The translations under genes and the position numbers were made by a program. Positions 24,640-34,765 of a stretch of DNA of 64,000 nt are shown here, one piece after another. The notes under the pieces were generated by a model. It worked only from the letters and a program-made list of their open reading frames with translations. It did no database searches and had not been told where the DNA came from. The stretch is from Chryseobacterium panacisoli (GTDB lineage Bacteria > Bacteroidota > Bacteroidia > Flavobacteriales > Weeksellaceae). Each line of letters begins with the position of its first letter. The stretch's first letter is position 1. The DNA lies in NCBI RefSeq assembly GCF_008274625.1, contig NZ_VTRU01000005.1, forward strand, positions 186,001-250,000. The letters run 5' to 3'.

Positions 24640-25377
24640 TTAATAAAAACTATCTTTGAAAGCTTGTGTAGAATTTTTTACTTTTAGTTTTTCCAGAATA
24701 TTCTGACGGTGTCTGCTGACGGTATTGATGCTTATGCAAAGTATATCAGCAATTTCTTTGCTGGCATAGCCTTCTCCCACAAATTTCAAAACTTCCAATT
24801 CCCTTGGACTCAGAATGTTTTTATAATCAAGTTTGTCTTTTACAACAACTTCTCCCTTTATGGTGTTGATAATCATAAAATCAGAAACCATAGATGGAGC
24901 CAGAGCAATATTATAAAGACAGAGAGCCAGCCTCAGTCTGCCATTGGAGGGTGAATACATGTAAAACATACGGTGCTTTACCCAGCGATATTCTTCATTT
25001 TTATCCTTCATCCTGATTTTTGACACAACACTATATTCTGTGCGTTGTTCCATTTCCATAGTATCCAGTAATTTGAAAAAGCGGAGCTCATGGATATATT
25101 TCTTTAGACGGTCGTCCGGATGGATTTTTTTCAGCATCTCTTCTTCCCAGATAGAATCAATTTCTGTGGGGATTTCTCCCATGGCCAGTCCAAGCTCTCC
25201 GGCGGCTGCAGATTTATAGATATAGCTTCTATTCGCCTGCATATCACTCAATACACAGATTGCTCCCTCCATCTGGGAATAGGCAAGAGCCCTCTGCTTA
25301 TAGATTTCTATATCAAGCATGCATTTTCTGGAAGCGTTATCTAGTAATTTATCGCTGAGCTGTTCACGGATTTCCAT
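24640..25377 (-). CDS. LuxR-family regulator with PAS-like sensor
   Basis: A 245-residue transcription factor. Residues about 30-160 contain a PAS-like fold (IHPDDRLKKYIHEL and EYRWVKHRMFYMY are typical PAS/PAC signatures). Residues about 185-245 form a LuxR helix-turn-helix (LSPRELEVLKFVGEGYASKEIADIL, SINTVSRHRQNILEKL). There is no receiver domain, so it is not a normal response regulator. The signal is unknown. It is divergent from the DUF1349 gene, which it may control. Confidence 0.85.
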   Translation of the reverse strand: MEIREQLSDKLLDNASRKCMLDIEIYKQRALAYSQMEGAICVLSDMQANRSYIYKSAAAGELGLAMGEIPTEIDSIWEEEMLKKIHPDDRLKKYIHELRFFKLLDTMEMEQRTEYSVVSKIRMKDKNEEYRWVKHRMFYMYSPSNGRLRLALCLYNIALAPSMVSDFMIINTIKGEVVVKDKLDYKNILSPRELEVLKFVGEGYASKEIADILCISINTVSRHRQNILEKLKVKNSTQAFKDSFY

Positions 25378-25465
25378 AATGGTTATTTATCAGTATTGAC
25401 GCGAATAAGGTTTAATAATACTTTTGCTAAAATAATAATTTACCCTTAGAATTTATCCAAAGAGA

Positions 25466-26113
25466 ATGAAGAAATTGATTTTAGGCTTTTGTGCCCTATT
25501 CCTGATTCAAAAGCTTTCTGCCCAGAGCCTGGAGAAAATGACCTGGTTCAATGAGCCTGAAAAATGGGAAATCAAAAACAACAGCCTTTCGATGTTTGTG
25601 ACTCCGCAGAGCGATTACTGGAGAGTTTCACATTATGGATTTACGGTGGATGATGCTCCTTTTTATTACACCACGTATGGTGGTGAATTTGAAGCAAAAG
25701 TAAAAATCACCGGCAGTTACAAGGCCAGGTTTGACCAGATGGGTCTTATGCTGAGAACTGACAAAGAGCATTATATCAAAGCGGGAGTGGAATTTGTAGA
25801 CGGCAAGTATAACCTCAGCACTGTGGTGACCCACAACAAAAGTGACTGGAGTGTCATAACATTAGAGAAAGTACCTCCTGCAGTTTGGATAAAAGCCGTA
25901 AGAAGACTTGATGCTGTGGAAGTATTTTATTCTTTTGATGATAAAAACTATATCATGATGCGGAATGCTCCTCTTCAGGATAATACTCCGGTAATGGTTG
26001 GCCTAATGGCGGCCTGCCCTGACGGACAGGGCTTCAATGCTGTTTTTGAAAACTTCAAAGTACAGCATCTGCCGGATGAGCGCAGGCTGAAGTGGCTTGA
26101 AACTCATAAATAA
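25466..26113 (+). CDS. Secreted DUF1349 protein
   Basis: A 215-residue exported protein: signal peptide residues 1-19 (ending LSAQ), then a concanavalin-like beta sandwich. Family signs include the TWFNEPEKWEI start, SDYWR, FEAKVKITGSYKARFDQMGLML, YIKAGVEFVDGKYNLSTVVT, WSVI and VGLMAACPDGQGF. Members bind or process carbohydrates in some settings, but the function is not established. It is divergent from the PAS-LuxR regulator, with two terminator-like hairpins downstream. Confidence 0.88.
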   Translation: MKKLILGFCALFLIQKLSAQSLEKMTWFNEPEKWEIKNNSLSMFVTPQSDYWRVSHYGFTVDDAPFYYTTYGGEFEAKVKITGSYKARFDQMGLMLRTDKEHYIKAGVEFVDGKYNLSTVVTHNKSDWSVITLEKVPPAVWIKAVRRLDAVEVFYSFDDKNYIMMRNAPLQDNTPVMVGLMAACPDGQGFNAVFENFKVQHLPDERRLKWLETHK

Positions 26114-26152
26114 CGATTGAATTACACTTCAATATACAATCAGTTTAATTCG

Positions 26153-26176
26153 CCTCCCGTATCTATGGGAGGTTTT
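26153..26176 (+). terminator. Terminator of the DUF1349 gene
   Basis: CCTCCC pairs with GGGAGG around an 8-base loop, followed by TTTT, 40 bases past the stop. Confidence 0.7.
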
Positions 26177-26211
26177 GTATGTTTAAAAACAAAATTTCTG
26201 ATGGGACAATA

Positions 26212-26253
26212 AAAAAGAGGCCTTACTTGTGATACAGCCTCTTTTGTTTTTTT
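26212..26253 (+). terminator. Second terminator-like hairpin
   Basis: AAAAGAGGC pairs with GCCTCTTTT around a 15-base loop, followed by a long T tract. It backs up the first terminator. Confidence 0.65.
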
Positions 26254-26858
26254 GAGATAAAACCGTTTGTGTTCTTAGAATCATTATTTATACAATAAAT
26301 CTTCTTTAGTCGTTGTGAAAATATTTTTGCAAAAATATGAATATTCATAAGCCTTAACAAAGATGTCATGTAGAATTAACCTCATTTTTTTGTCAAACTT
26401 TTACTACAAAAAGCAATTAAATCTAAGTAAAAACCATTCATCAGGAAATTCTAAAAAAAATGGCAAAAGCATCAATATTTATTATTTGCAAAATCCTAAA
26501 ACCAATCACAAGTTCGGTACAGCACTGAGATTTATAGGAGTATTTTCAAATTGAATTCAGTATAAATTTATCACTTATTATTGAAATATCATAATGTTTC
26601 AGAAAATTTCATATACCCTATCATCTGCAAACCGGGATAAAACTTGTACAAAACAGATTTTAGAATACTGATTTATCGCCATAATTTCACTATTTTTACA
26701 CAATCAAAAAATATAAAACACAAAAGACCTGAAAACTTCAATGATAAAAATTTATTTTCAATCGTTCCTGCCCATTAAAAAAACATTGACTTGTACAAAC
26801 ACTATTATTAACCGTCTTTTGCACTAATGCAGGAGATATAGATCTGTTTTGCACATAT
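26254..26858. other. Gene-free AT-rich stretch before the sensor kinase gene
   Basis: Nothing recognisable. The 63-codon plus-strand frame at 26363 is low-complexity and lacks gene-like features. The promoter of the kinase gene presumably lies near its 3' end. Confidence 0.4.
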
Positions 26859-29800
26859 ATGAGAGTTTGGGCATTTATATTTGCTTGCATCTATTTTAAC
26901 ATTTACGGACAAAGCCACACTTCTACGTGGTATAACATAGACAATGGGCTTCCGCAAAGCAGTGCAAAGGCCATTGTCAAAGATAAATATGGTTTTATCT
27001 GGATCTCTACAGAAAACGGTCTTGTACGATATGACGGAAGTTCGTTTATTACCTTTAATAATTTCAAAGTAAACAATCTTCATTTCGGGGAATTTATTGG
27101 TGATCCACTCCTGGACAGCATTACGGTACTCAATAATTTCCAGGAGAATAAAATTATCATTAAGAACAGGTTTCCAAAACTTTCCCATCTCACCGGAAGT
27201 GATAAAATGGCTTTTTCCAATGGCAATACTATTGTTCAGCGGATTGCCAATAATATTATAACATCAAGCTTTTATAATGATATTCAGTATTTTATACAGC
27301 TTAAAAATTCAGCCTATTATTTTACAGAAAAAAACACAATCATCTATAAAGAGGGGAAAAAAGAAACAAAAACAGCACTCCCATTTACCAATAAGGATCT
27401 GAATAATATTTTTGTACTGAATGAGACTCTTTTTATTAATGATCTGAAAAAAAGGAAAACCTATTCTATCTATAAAGGGCAGCTTTCTGTTTCTGAAGAA
27501 TCAACACTTTTTAATCACCCGGACACCAAAATCTACTGGCAGCAGATTACCAATCAGACTTTTATCATCAATCATGATAACATTTATATTTTAGAGGGTA
27601 ACGAAAAGAATCTCCGTTTAAGGTTTCTCATCAATTTTGAGGAAATAGGCAACCACTCTTACTGTTCTATGTTTTTTGATAAAGACTTCAATAAACTTTA
27701 TCTGGGAACGCTTAACAACGGACTTAATGTACTTAAGCTTACCAATTTTTATATTTCAAAAAAGGAAGCTGATTTTTCCAATAATATCTATTACGCATCT
27801 CTCCCCTTCAGTAAAAATACAATCATCGCTGAGGACGGAACAGAATTCGGGAAAAACGGCATTGTCAAAAAACACCTGTTCGGGTGCAATGATAATTATC
27901 TGATGATGTACGACGATTCTGAAAATATTCTGATCAGAAAGAGAAACAGCATTATCAGGTATTACAAAAATTCGGGATATAAAAGGAAGGACTCAACTTT
28001 CATCGGTAAGGGGTTTGAAGCTTTTATGAAAAGCGGAAATTTTTATGGCACTACATTTACGGACCTTTCGGGTACCCAACTCCGTCTTTATAAAAAAAAT
28101 TTGTTTACCCGTCCGGATTTCACTTATAATTTTAAAAGCTTTGTCAATATTTTTTTCCAGTACAGCGACCGTGAAATTCTGACCGGCAATAGTGACGGTC
28201 TGTATTCGATCATGCTGGGAAGCAATACCATAACTCCGCTCATCAAAAATATCCATGTCAAAAGTATTTTCAGAACAAAGGATAATCTGATCTGGATTAC
28301 GACGAATAAAAACGGGTTTTATCTTTTCAGAAACCACAAGCTCATCAAGATGCCGAATGACAGAAATGGCTACCTGCAATCTGCTCATTATATTCTTGAA
28401 GATCCAAAAGGCGCTTACTGGATTTCTTCCAACAACGGCCTTTTTAAAGTTCCTAAAAAACAGCTCCTGCAGTATGCAGAAAACAGAAAAACACCGGTTT
28501 TTTATTACCGCTTCACCAAAAGAGACGGCTTCCTCACGAATGAATTCAATGGCAGCTCTGAGCCTAATGCCTACGCTCTGGAGAATGGAGAATTTGTATT
28601 TCCATCAATGGACGGATTTGTATTTTTTAACCCGGACAATATCCGGACTTATTATCCGGAAAGGAATAAAATATATATTGAAAGGGTAAAAATAGGAAAT
28701 TCTGAACCTCAGTATTTCCATCAGACCCTTGATTTAAAGAATAATTATAAAACTGCGGATGTTTTTATTGACATCCCCTATTTTTCTAATCCCGAAAACC
28801 TTTACATCGAAGGAAAAATATCGGGAAAGGAAAATACAGGATGGGAGCAGATCCCAACAGGAAACGAATTAAAATATACCATCAGTGATCTTTCTCCGGG
28901 TGAATATATGCTCAGTATAAGAATACTTATTTCTCCGGACGGAAAGTATGAGGTAAAGACCATCCGTTTCAACATTCAGCCTCTTTTTTATCAGACATTA
29001 TTGTTCAGAGTTTCTGCCTCTGTGGTCATACTGATTATCATCATTATCATTGTTCAGCTGACCACCAATTTTTTAAGAATAAAGAATAAAGCATTAAAGC
29101 AGATTGTCCGTAATAAAAATTCTGAACTGAAAGAAACTTCCCTTCACCTTGAAGCGGTAAAAAGCAATCTGCAAAAAGAAACGGAATATCAGAAAAAACT
29201 GGTGGAAACCATCAGCCACGATATCACCACTCCTATCCGGTTTATTGCCATGCTTTCTCAGAAACTTCATGAGTCTGATGATCTGGAGCTTCAGAAGAAA
29301 TATTTTGACAGTATTTATAAATCTTCAGAACAGCTTTATCAGTTTACGCTGAATCTAAAAGAATATACAGAACTTTACAAAGCAGAGAATATTTTTGAAG
29401 AAAAAGAATATCCTATCAACAGAATCCTGGAAATCAAGAACAGGCTATTCTGTGAAATTGCCAAAGAACAGGGAACAACAATCAGCCTACTCGCTGAACA
29501 TACTTTGTATTCTAAAGTGAATGAAAGTATTTTAACCGCCATTATTCATAATATTCTTGATAATGCCGTGAAAAACACCTTTGAAGGAAATATAAGCCTG
29601 AATATTACAGAAACCCAACAAAAATCCACAATCATAATCGCAGATACAGGTATCGGAATGTCCACAGAACAGATTGCCACTTATATGAACCTCTTCAGGA
29701 ATCCTACGCTGGAGACCCCCAGCTTCAAAGGGAAAGGTCTTGGCCTGCATATGGTTATCCATCTGGTAAAAAAAATCAACGCTGAAATCAGTTTCAGTCA

Positions 29801-29861
29801 AAACCAGCCTTCGGGAACGGTTGTGAAAATAATACTCAAAAAAACTAATCTCTATGAATGA
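26859..29861 (+). CDS. Sensor histidine kinase with periplasmic beta-propeller domain
   Basis: A 1000-residue two-component sensor. After a short signal-like N terminus (ending IYGQ), residues about 20-600 form a Reg_prop-type propeller (DNGLPQSSAKAIVKDKYGFIWISTENGLVRYDG; later repeats FRTKDNLIWITTNKNGFYLF and ILEDPKGAYWISSNNGLFKV). A Y_Y_Y-like domain follows (about 610-705), then one membrane span near 714-738. The cytoplasmic kinase has the H-box ISHDITTPIRF with H787, the N-box NILDNAVKN near 900, the G1 box DTGIGMS (D929) and GKGLGLHMV. There is no fused receiver, unlike Bacteroides hybrid systems. The stop overlaps the start of the response regulator gene by 8 bases. The ligand is unknown. 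Confidence 0.92.
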   Translation: MRVWAFIFACIYFNIYGQSHTSTWYNIDNGLPQSSAKAIVKDKYGFIWISTENGLVRYDGSSFITFNNFKVNNLHFGEFIGDPLLDSITVLNNFQENKIIIKNRFPKLSHLTGSDKMAFSNGNTIVQRIANNIITSSFYNDIQYFIQLKNSAYYFTEKNTIIYKEGKKETKTALPFTNKDLNNIFVLNETLFINDLKKRKTYSIYKGQLSVSEESTLFNHPDTKIYWQQITNQTFIINHDNIYILEGNEKNLRLRFLINFEEIGNHSYCSMFFDKDFNKLYLGTLNNGLNVLKLTNFYISKKEADFSNNIYYASLPFSKNTIIAEDGTEFGKNGIVKKHLFGCNDNYLMMYDDSENILIRKRNSIIRYYKNSGYKRKDSTFIGKGFEAFMKSGNFYGTTFTDLSGTQLRLYKKNLFTRPDFTYNFKSFVNIFFQYSDREILTGNSDGLYSIMLGSNTITPLIKNIHVKSIFRTKDNLIWITTNKNGFYLFRNHKLIKMPNDRNGYLQSAHYILEDPKGAYWISSNNGLFKVPKKQLLQYAENRKTPVFYYRFTKRDGFLTNEFNGSSEPNAYALENGEFVFPSMDGFVFFNPDNIRTYYPERNKIYIERVKIGNSEPQYFHQTLDLKNNYKTADVFIDIPYFSNPENLYIEGKISGKENTGWEQIPTGNELKYTISDLSPGEYMLSIRILISPDGKYEVKTIRFNIQPLFYQTLLFRVSASVVILIIIIIIVQLTTNFLRIKNKALKQIVRNKNSELKETSLHLEAVKSNLQKETEYQKKLVETISHDITTPIRFIAMLSQKLHESDDLELQKKYFDSIYKSSEQLYQFTLNLKEYTELYKAENIFEEKEYPINRILEIKNRLFCEIAKEQGTTISLLAEHTLYSKVNESILTAIIHNILDNAVKNTFEGNISLNITETQQKSTIIIADTGIGMSTEQIATYMNLFRNPTLETPSFKGKGLGLHMVIHLVKKINAEISFSQNQPSGTVVKIILKKTNLYE

Positions 29862-30465
29862 AAGAATTTTAATCGCTGATGATCATTATGTAGTAAGAGC
29901 AGGAACCTCTCTGGTTCTTGAGACTGCTTATCCGGAGTTGAAAATAGATTTTGCAGAAAACTATGACCAGGTTAAAAAAAAGCTTGGTGGTTCACGTTAT
30001 GACCTGCTTATTTTAGATATTGATATGCCTGGAACTCAGTATAAAAAAATGATCCCGGAGCTTAAAAATATACAGAATGACCTCAAGATTCTTATCTTTT
30101 CAGGATATGATAAAGATGTTGCCATCCAATATATCAGAGAAGGCGCAGAAGGTTACCTGAATAAGCAAAGCAGTGAGGAAGAAATCAAAAATGCAGTAAA
30201 AACAGTGATTGAAAAAGGGTATTTCTATCCCGCAGAGCTGATTGGTCTTATTATTCAAAACAAAAGAAATAATCCTGTAGAAAAGCTGTCATCCCGTGAA
30301 TATGAAATCTTTAAGCTTCTTGCCGACGGAAACGGAAATCTTGAGATTGCCAACAGGCTTAATATCCAGATGTCTACCGTGAGTACTTACAAAAAGAGAA
30401 TTTTTCAAAAGCTTGATGTCGCCAATATTGCAGAACTGATCAAGGCCTACGAAATGATGCATTAA
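29854..30465 (+). CDS. NarL/LuxR-type response regulator
   Basis: A 203-residue partner of the upstream kinase, translationally coupled by an 8-base overlap. Receiver domain residues about 4-120: acidic D9-D10, phospho-acceptor D55 in ILDIDMPG and K104 in YLNKQ. LuxR helix-turn-helix near residues 140-198 (LSSREYEIFKLLADGNGNLEIA, QMSTVSTYKKRIFQKL). The target genes are unknown; the neighbouring secreted-protein gene at 30594 converges and is not an obvious target. Confidence 0.93.
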   Translation: MNERILIADDHYVVRAGTSLVLETAYPELKIDFAENYDQVKKKLGGSRYDLLILDIDMPGTQYKKMIPELKNIQNDLKILIFSGYDKDVAIQYIREGAEGYLNKQSSEEEIKNAVKTVIEKGYFYPAELIGLIIQNKRNNPVEKLSSREYEIFKLLADGNGNLEIANRLNIQMSTVSTYKKRIFQKLDVANIAELIKAYEMMH

Positions 30466-30503
30466 AAAACGGGGCCGGAATCTCATCGTATTCCGGCTCC
30501 AGA
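30466..30503. terminator. Terminator between converging genes
   Basis: GGGGCCGGAAT (30471-30481) pairs with ATTCCGGCTCC (30490-30500). The T tract is on the minus strand, so it mainly ends the gene at 30594. Confidence 0.7.
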
Positions 30504-30593
30504 AAAACACAAATCTCACTAGATTTTTCACCAGTCGATCTGTTGATTATTTATAGTATCAATGTATTTTTAGAATCATAGAAAAGCATTCTG

Positions 30594-31439
30594 TTAATAT
30601 AATCTCTGCACAGAAAGAAACAGTTCTCTAGTGTTATCAGCAGTATTGGAATCTGTTGTAGTAGCATCACTGCTTCCGGTTGTAGATTTATTATCTACGC
30701 GGAATGCATAATACACTCTATACCATCTTGGCTCTGGTTCCTGTATGGTAATATCAAAAGTTACCGTCTCATTATGGGTCTGTGTAAGATAAACACCGTC
30801 ATCAAACTGCCTGTAGGCACCTGGTGATAGTTTAATATTTCCGTTGTCAGAATCGCCGGTATGGGTAGACATTTCCGAAACCCAGATTTTCACATCTGAA
30901 GTTCCTGCATTATAAAGTCTCGGATTAAAAGTGGTGCCTGCCCCTGTACCCGCTGAACTGCTGTTAAACTGCGCATCAAGCCTTAAAAAGCCACCCAAAA
31001 CAGGAAGATCAGAAAGATAGGTACTGGCCAATGTACCCGCCCCGGAAGTACCTGCAGGAATGCTCCCATGATAGTAAATCAGGTCTCCAATTGTAATATC
31101 ATCGTCTTTTCCTCCAAATGCAAATTTCCAGGTGGTTCCGTTAAACATATAATAGCCGGCCTTATCTACCTTTGCCGTTTTTACAGAAGGCATCGTCACC
31201 GCTTGAGTCACATAGACCAATGCTCCTGTCTGCGCAGCCAGATAGACGTTATCTTTCGCCTTCAGCTGATCGCCAGTTACTCTGGGAGCCATTACCCCAT
31301 CAGGAATGGTAGCGACATCCGGTTTTCCTTCCACATGTAATGTTACTTTAGGGGAATCTGTATTGATCCCTACTTGGGAATATGCCGCTATTGAGAAGCT
31401 CATCATTATGCTGGCAAGAGTTAATTTTATTTTCTTCAT
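30594..31439 (-). CDS. Secreted protein with VGINT-type N-terminal region
   Basis: A 281-residue exported protein: signal peptide residues 1-21, then QVGINTDSPKVTLHVEGKPD, a start found in many Chryseobacterium surface proteins. There is a YYMFNGTTWKFAF segment near residue 100 and a Ser/Thr/Gly-rich beta-type C-terminal half. No catalytic motif is seen. The TTTDSNTADN stretch is low complexity. It is probably a structural or adhesin-like surface protein, from composition only. No type IX C-terminal signal is clear. Confidence 0.75.
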   Translation of the reverse strand: MKKIKLTLASIMMSFSIAAYSQVGINTDSPKVTLHVEGKPDVATIPDGVMAPRVTGDQLKAKDNVYLAAQTGALVYVTQAVTMPSVKTAKVDKAGYYMFNGTTWKFAFGGKDDDITIGDLIYYHGSIPAGTSGAGTLASTYLSDLPVLGGFLRLDAQFNSSSAGTGAGTTFNPRLYNAGTSDVKIWVSEMSTHTGDSDNGNIKLSPGAYRQFDDGVYLTQTHNETVTFDITIQEPEPRWYRVYYAFRVDNKSTTGSSDATTTDSNTADNTRELFLSVQRLY

Positions 31440-31702
31440 TTTAGTATATTTGTTTAAAATTATTAAGGGGGGGTGAATAAATCATGTGGATCAATTGATA
31501 GGTAATCAATAAACCTTGGTTGAGCTAGCTGGTGCAAAGTTATCTGCACGGATAAATCAAATTCCTTAATAATCAATGAAAAACCGGAAACGGCTCATTA
31601 AAACACAAGTTACTAAAAATCAATATTTTACGGCAGTTATTTTTTGATATTTGACTGTTGTAAAGTGAATTGAAATGATTTAAAATTATCTTTTTACCAC
31701 AA

Positions 31703-32659
31703 ATGAATACCGCAAAAGACATAAAAATTGAACAGTACAAAAAACAGCTGGTGTATTGTTACAACATTCTGATGTCTGTTATTCTTGCTGTATTTGCTTT
31801 GATATTTACTTTTATCATTCCGGATAAAATAATGGCCTGGTATCTTTTTGGAGGACTTTTTTTAATGGTTTACACTTACCTGATTGTACGTAAAACGTAT
31901 TCGATAAATGTGATGGTGCATTCCTATATTATCATTGCAACCCTTTTTAATTTTTATATCATGCTTGCTTTCTGGAACAATTCTATAGCAAGTTTTGTGT
32001 GGCTTATCCCGATTCCGCTGGCCGCATATGTTTTCTTTCAGAGGAAATACGTCTTTATCTACAGCCTATTTGTATTATTGAATATTATTGCAGGCTATCT
32101 TATTTCAAAAAATTTCAGCTTTAACTTCCCTCTGCACAGTCAGGATGATGTAAGGATTACAGATACGATCCTTATGATTTCCAATGTAGCTGTAATATCT
32201 CTGCTGCTCTACTTTAAGGATAAAATAAAAAGATTTGAAATTTACCATGAAATTGAAGATAAAATTCAGAATCCGGAAGTTCAGCCAGCCCTTGTGACAG
32301 AAAAAGCTCCCTTTGCAGATGAACTCTTTGAGAAAATTGAGCTTGTAATGAAAGAAAAACAGCTGTATAAAGATGTTAATTTTAATATTTCAAAACTTTC
32401 TGCAGAAATGGATATCAACAGCAGTTATATCTCAAAATCAATCCGGGTAAAGGGGTATCCCAATTTCAATAATTATCTGAATATGCACAGGATTGAGTGT
32501 GTGAAAAGACTGCTTACTGAAAATGATATTGAGAAGGTAACCCTTATGTACATTTATACCGAGGCAGGATTTTCAAATCAGTCTACTTTCAACAGAGTAT
32601 TCAAGCAGATGGAAGGTATTACCCCTTCAGAATATATCAGCAGCCTACCGATACTCTGA
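31703..32659 (+). CDS. AraC-family regulator with membrane-embedded N terminus
   Basis: A 318-residue protein: about six hydrophobic spans in residues 18-175 (LMSVILAVFALIFTFIIP, AWYLFGGLFLMVYTYLIV and others), a linker, and an AraC helix-turn-helix domain at about 215-315 (NFNISKLSAEMDINSSYISKSI; YTEAGFSNQSTFNRVFKQMEGITPSEY). Such membrane-anchored AraC proteins are common in Flavobacteriia and presumably sense something in or across the membrane. The MFS transporter gene follows on the same strand and is the likely target. Confidence 0.88.
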   Translation: MNTAKDIKIEQYKKQLVYCYNILMSVILAVFALIFTFIIPDKIMAWYLFGGLFLMVYTYLIVRKTYSINVMVHSYIIIATLFNFYIMLAFWNNSIASFVWLIPIPLAAYVFFQRKYVFIYSLFVLLNIIAGYLISKNFSFNFPLHSQDDVRITDTILMISNVAVISLLLYFKDKIKRFEIYHEIEDKIQNPEVQPALVTEKAPFADELFEKIELVMKEKQLYKDVNFNISKLSAEMDINSSYISKSIRVKGYPNFNNYLNMHRIECVKRLLTENDIEKVTLMYIYTEAGFSNQSTFNRVFKQMEGITPSEYISSLPIL

Positions 32660-32774
32660 TTTGTTTCACCAATAAATATCATTGAAACAATGATTTTTAA
32701 ATCCGAAAAATAATCAGGAAATTTACAGAACCTAATTTTTCTGTCAAACCACTGCATTTTAATTGCAAAAAATC

Positions 32775-33977
32775 ATGAATTCATCTGAAAAAGCCAGTCA
32801 GGGAAGCTCACGTTTCCGATATATAAAACTTTGTATTTTCTTTTCGGGACTTTCGGTTTTTGCTCAGCTTTATCTTTTCCAGCCGATGCTGCCCATGGCT
32901 GCAGAACAGTTCGGGGTGTCTGTAGGTGATACTTCCCTTCTTGTATCTTCCTCTACAATAGGCATGGCATTGGGATTACTGTTTTTTGCTTTTAAAGCAG
33001 ACAGCTATTCCAGAAAAGGTCTGATGGTCTTTTCATTGATTTCATCTGCCGTACTTACCATTATTTCCACCTGGATCCCAAGCTTAAGCCTCCTGATCGC
33101 TATCGGAGTACTGAAAGGTTTTGTTGTTTCCGGAGTTTCAGCCGTTGCTTTGGCCTATCTCACAGAGGAAGTGAATGCTCTGGCAGTACCGGCAGCTATC
33201 AGCATGTATCTCAGCGGTAATACCATCGGAGGAATGAGCGGAAGAATAATGGCGACTCTTCTTGCTGGTGAATTCGGGTGGCGCAATGCAGTACTTTTTA
33301 TCGGGATAGAAAGCTTCATTTTGGGAGCTGTATTCTGGAAATTATTCCCGGAATCAAGGTTTTTCAATCCACAGAAAACAGATTATCATCTTAAGGTAAA
33401 ACAGATGAAGTTTTTCCTGACTAATCCTTACATGCTTCGGTTATATTGTACCGCCGCTTTACTGATGGGCGTTTTTGTAAGCGTTTATAATTACCTGACA
33501 TTCAGACTGGAAGCCAAGCCGTTTTCCTTAAGCCACTTTATCATCGCTTTTATTTTTCTCATGTACATTTTCGGGGTCTTTGGAACAATGATCGTTGGGC
33601 GTCTTTCCAGAAGGTTTTCTATGAATGATATTCTGAAAGGTTCTATTTTATTTATGCTTACCGGAGCAGCATTGTTATTATCTGAAAATATCTATATTCT
33701 TATTTTCGGGCTTGGTCTTTTTACCCTTTCTTTTTTCGCAGCCCACACGATGGCCAGCCAGATGACTGCATTGTATGCCAAACGCGGAAAATCTTCGGCC
33801 ACTTCTATTTACTGGCTGTTTTACTATTTTGGTTCAAGTATTTTGGGCAGTGGTACCGGCTATCTTCTTCATGCTTATTCCTGGAATATCTTCATAGGAA
33901 TTCTTATCATAGCAGTTATTATAGCCCTTCTGTTAGCCACAGCTAATGTAGTCCCAAAAGCAAGAACAAAAAACTAG
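32775..33977 (+). CDS. MFS transporter, YnfM-like
   Basis: A 400-residue major facilitator with 12 predicted membrane spans. The ATG at 32775 is preferred over the in-frame TTG at 32763. The first half carries VSVGDTSLLVSSSTIGMALGLLFF and the A-motif-like DSYSRKGLM; MSGRIMATLLAGEFGWRNAVLF closes the N-terminal half. The pattern resembles the YnfM/arabinose-efflux group, which exports small molecules or drugs. It sits 115 bases after the membrane AraC regulator. The substrate is unknown. Confidence 0.88.
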   Translation: MNSSEKASQGSSRFRYIKLCIFFSGLSVFAQLYLFQPMLPMAAEQFGVSVGDTSLLVSSSTIGMALGLLFFAFKADSYSRKGLMVFSLISSAVLTIISTWIPSLSLLIAIGVLKGFVVSGVSAVALAYLTEEVNALAVPAAISMYLSGNTIGGMSGRIMATLLAGEFGWRNAVLFIGIESFILGAVFWKLFPESRFFNPQKTDYHLKVKQMKFFLTNPYMLRLYCTAALLMGVFVSVYNYLTFRLEAKPFSLSHFIIAFIFLMYIFGVFGTMIVGRLSRRFSMNDILKGSILFMLTGAALLLSENIYILIFGLGLFTLSFFAAHTMASQMTALYAKRGKSSATSIYWLFYYFGSSILGSGTGYLLHAYSWNIFIGILIIAVIIALLLATANVVPKARTKN

Positions 33978-34174
33978 TACCACATACATACCACATCCAT
34001 TTTTTTGGCAACACGTTATAATTCGCCTACACGTGTACTATTTTAACATATTATTAATTTTTTATAGTAAAAATTTAACCTAACCTTCCCTAAAACAGGA
34101 GACAACAATATGATGCCGGGCATAGTATTTGCTGTTTATACAGGACTATATCATCACCTAAAAATCAAGATATT

Positions 34175-34588
34175 ATGAACGTAGCAGATTTAAAAATCAA
34201 GAACTTGGTGGAGTATAATAATCAGATTTATACGATCTCCGAGATCTTTCACAATGTCGAACAGGCTTATTTTGTTAAAATTGAAAATGATATTCAAAGT
34301 ATCTCGGTCCCGGCATCTTCTATCAAACCTATTAAAATAACAGAAGAATGGCTTGAAAAACTGGGGTTTTCAAGAACTTACAGTTCCGATAAGAGTATAC
34401 GGTATGAAAGACCGGAACCCTTTATAAAATACGACATAGACCTAAGTTCCAGGAAAATACTGGAAGGTCTTAAAATATATGGGAATGCTATAAAGTGCAA
34501 GTACATCCATGAGTTTCAGAATATTTTCTCAAGCTTGTTCGGAAAAGAAACAGCTTTACATTATGGTTATTTGAAAACAGAATCGTAG
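34175..34588 (+). CDS. Flavobacterial hypothetical protein, 137 residues
   Basis: A soluble protein whose layout (start MNVADLKIKNLVEYNNQIYTI, middle SIKPIKITEEWLEKLGF, end KYIHEFQNIFSSLFGKE) is common in Flavobacteriia genomes, where it is annotated as hypothetical. The first 45 residues look like a small SH3-like beta barrel; the C-terminal helix includes the conserved-looking KCKYIHEFQN. The function is unknown. It is monocistronic, with a strong terminator. Confidence 0.75.
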   Translation: MNVADLKIKNLVEYNNQIYTISEIFHNVEQAYFVKIENDIQSISVPASSIKPIKITEEWLEKLGFSRTYSSDKSIRYERPEPFIKYDIDLSSRKILEGLKIYGNAIKCKYIHEFQNIFSSLFGKETALHYGYLKTES

Positions 34589-34609
34589 TTTATATAGTTC
34601 TAAGCTGTA

Positions 34610-34650
34610 GAAGACCACAATTTATAAGATAAATTGTGGTCTTCTTCTTT
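34610..34650 (+). terminator. Terminator of the 137-residue gene
   Basis: AGAAGACCACAATTTAT and ATAAATTGTGGTCTTCT form a 17-bp perfect stem with a short loop, followed by T-rich sequence. Confidence 0.85.
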
Positions 34651-34765
34651 AAGAATAAACAAGCAAAATCCACCTGTTTTTCATTTAAAAAAATTCCGAA
34701 AACTTCACCATGGCTATATCATTAATTTCATTGATATTTGTAATAACAATATAAAAAACACGTCA

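Noticed and set aside
26363..26554. 63-codon frame in the gap before the sensor kinase
   Set aside because: Low complexity and no supporting signals.
34634..34765. N-terminal extension of the DoxX-like protein
   Set aside because: It starts inside the preceding terminator and adds a non-hydrophobic, unlikely segment.
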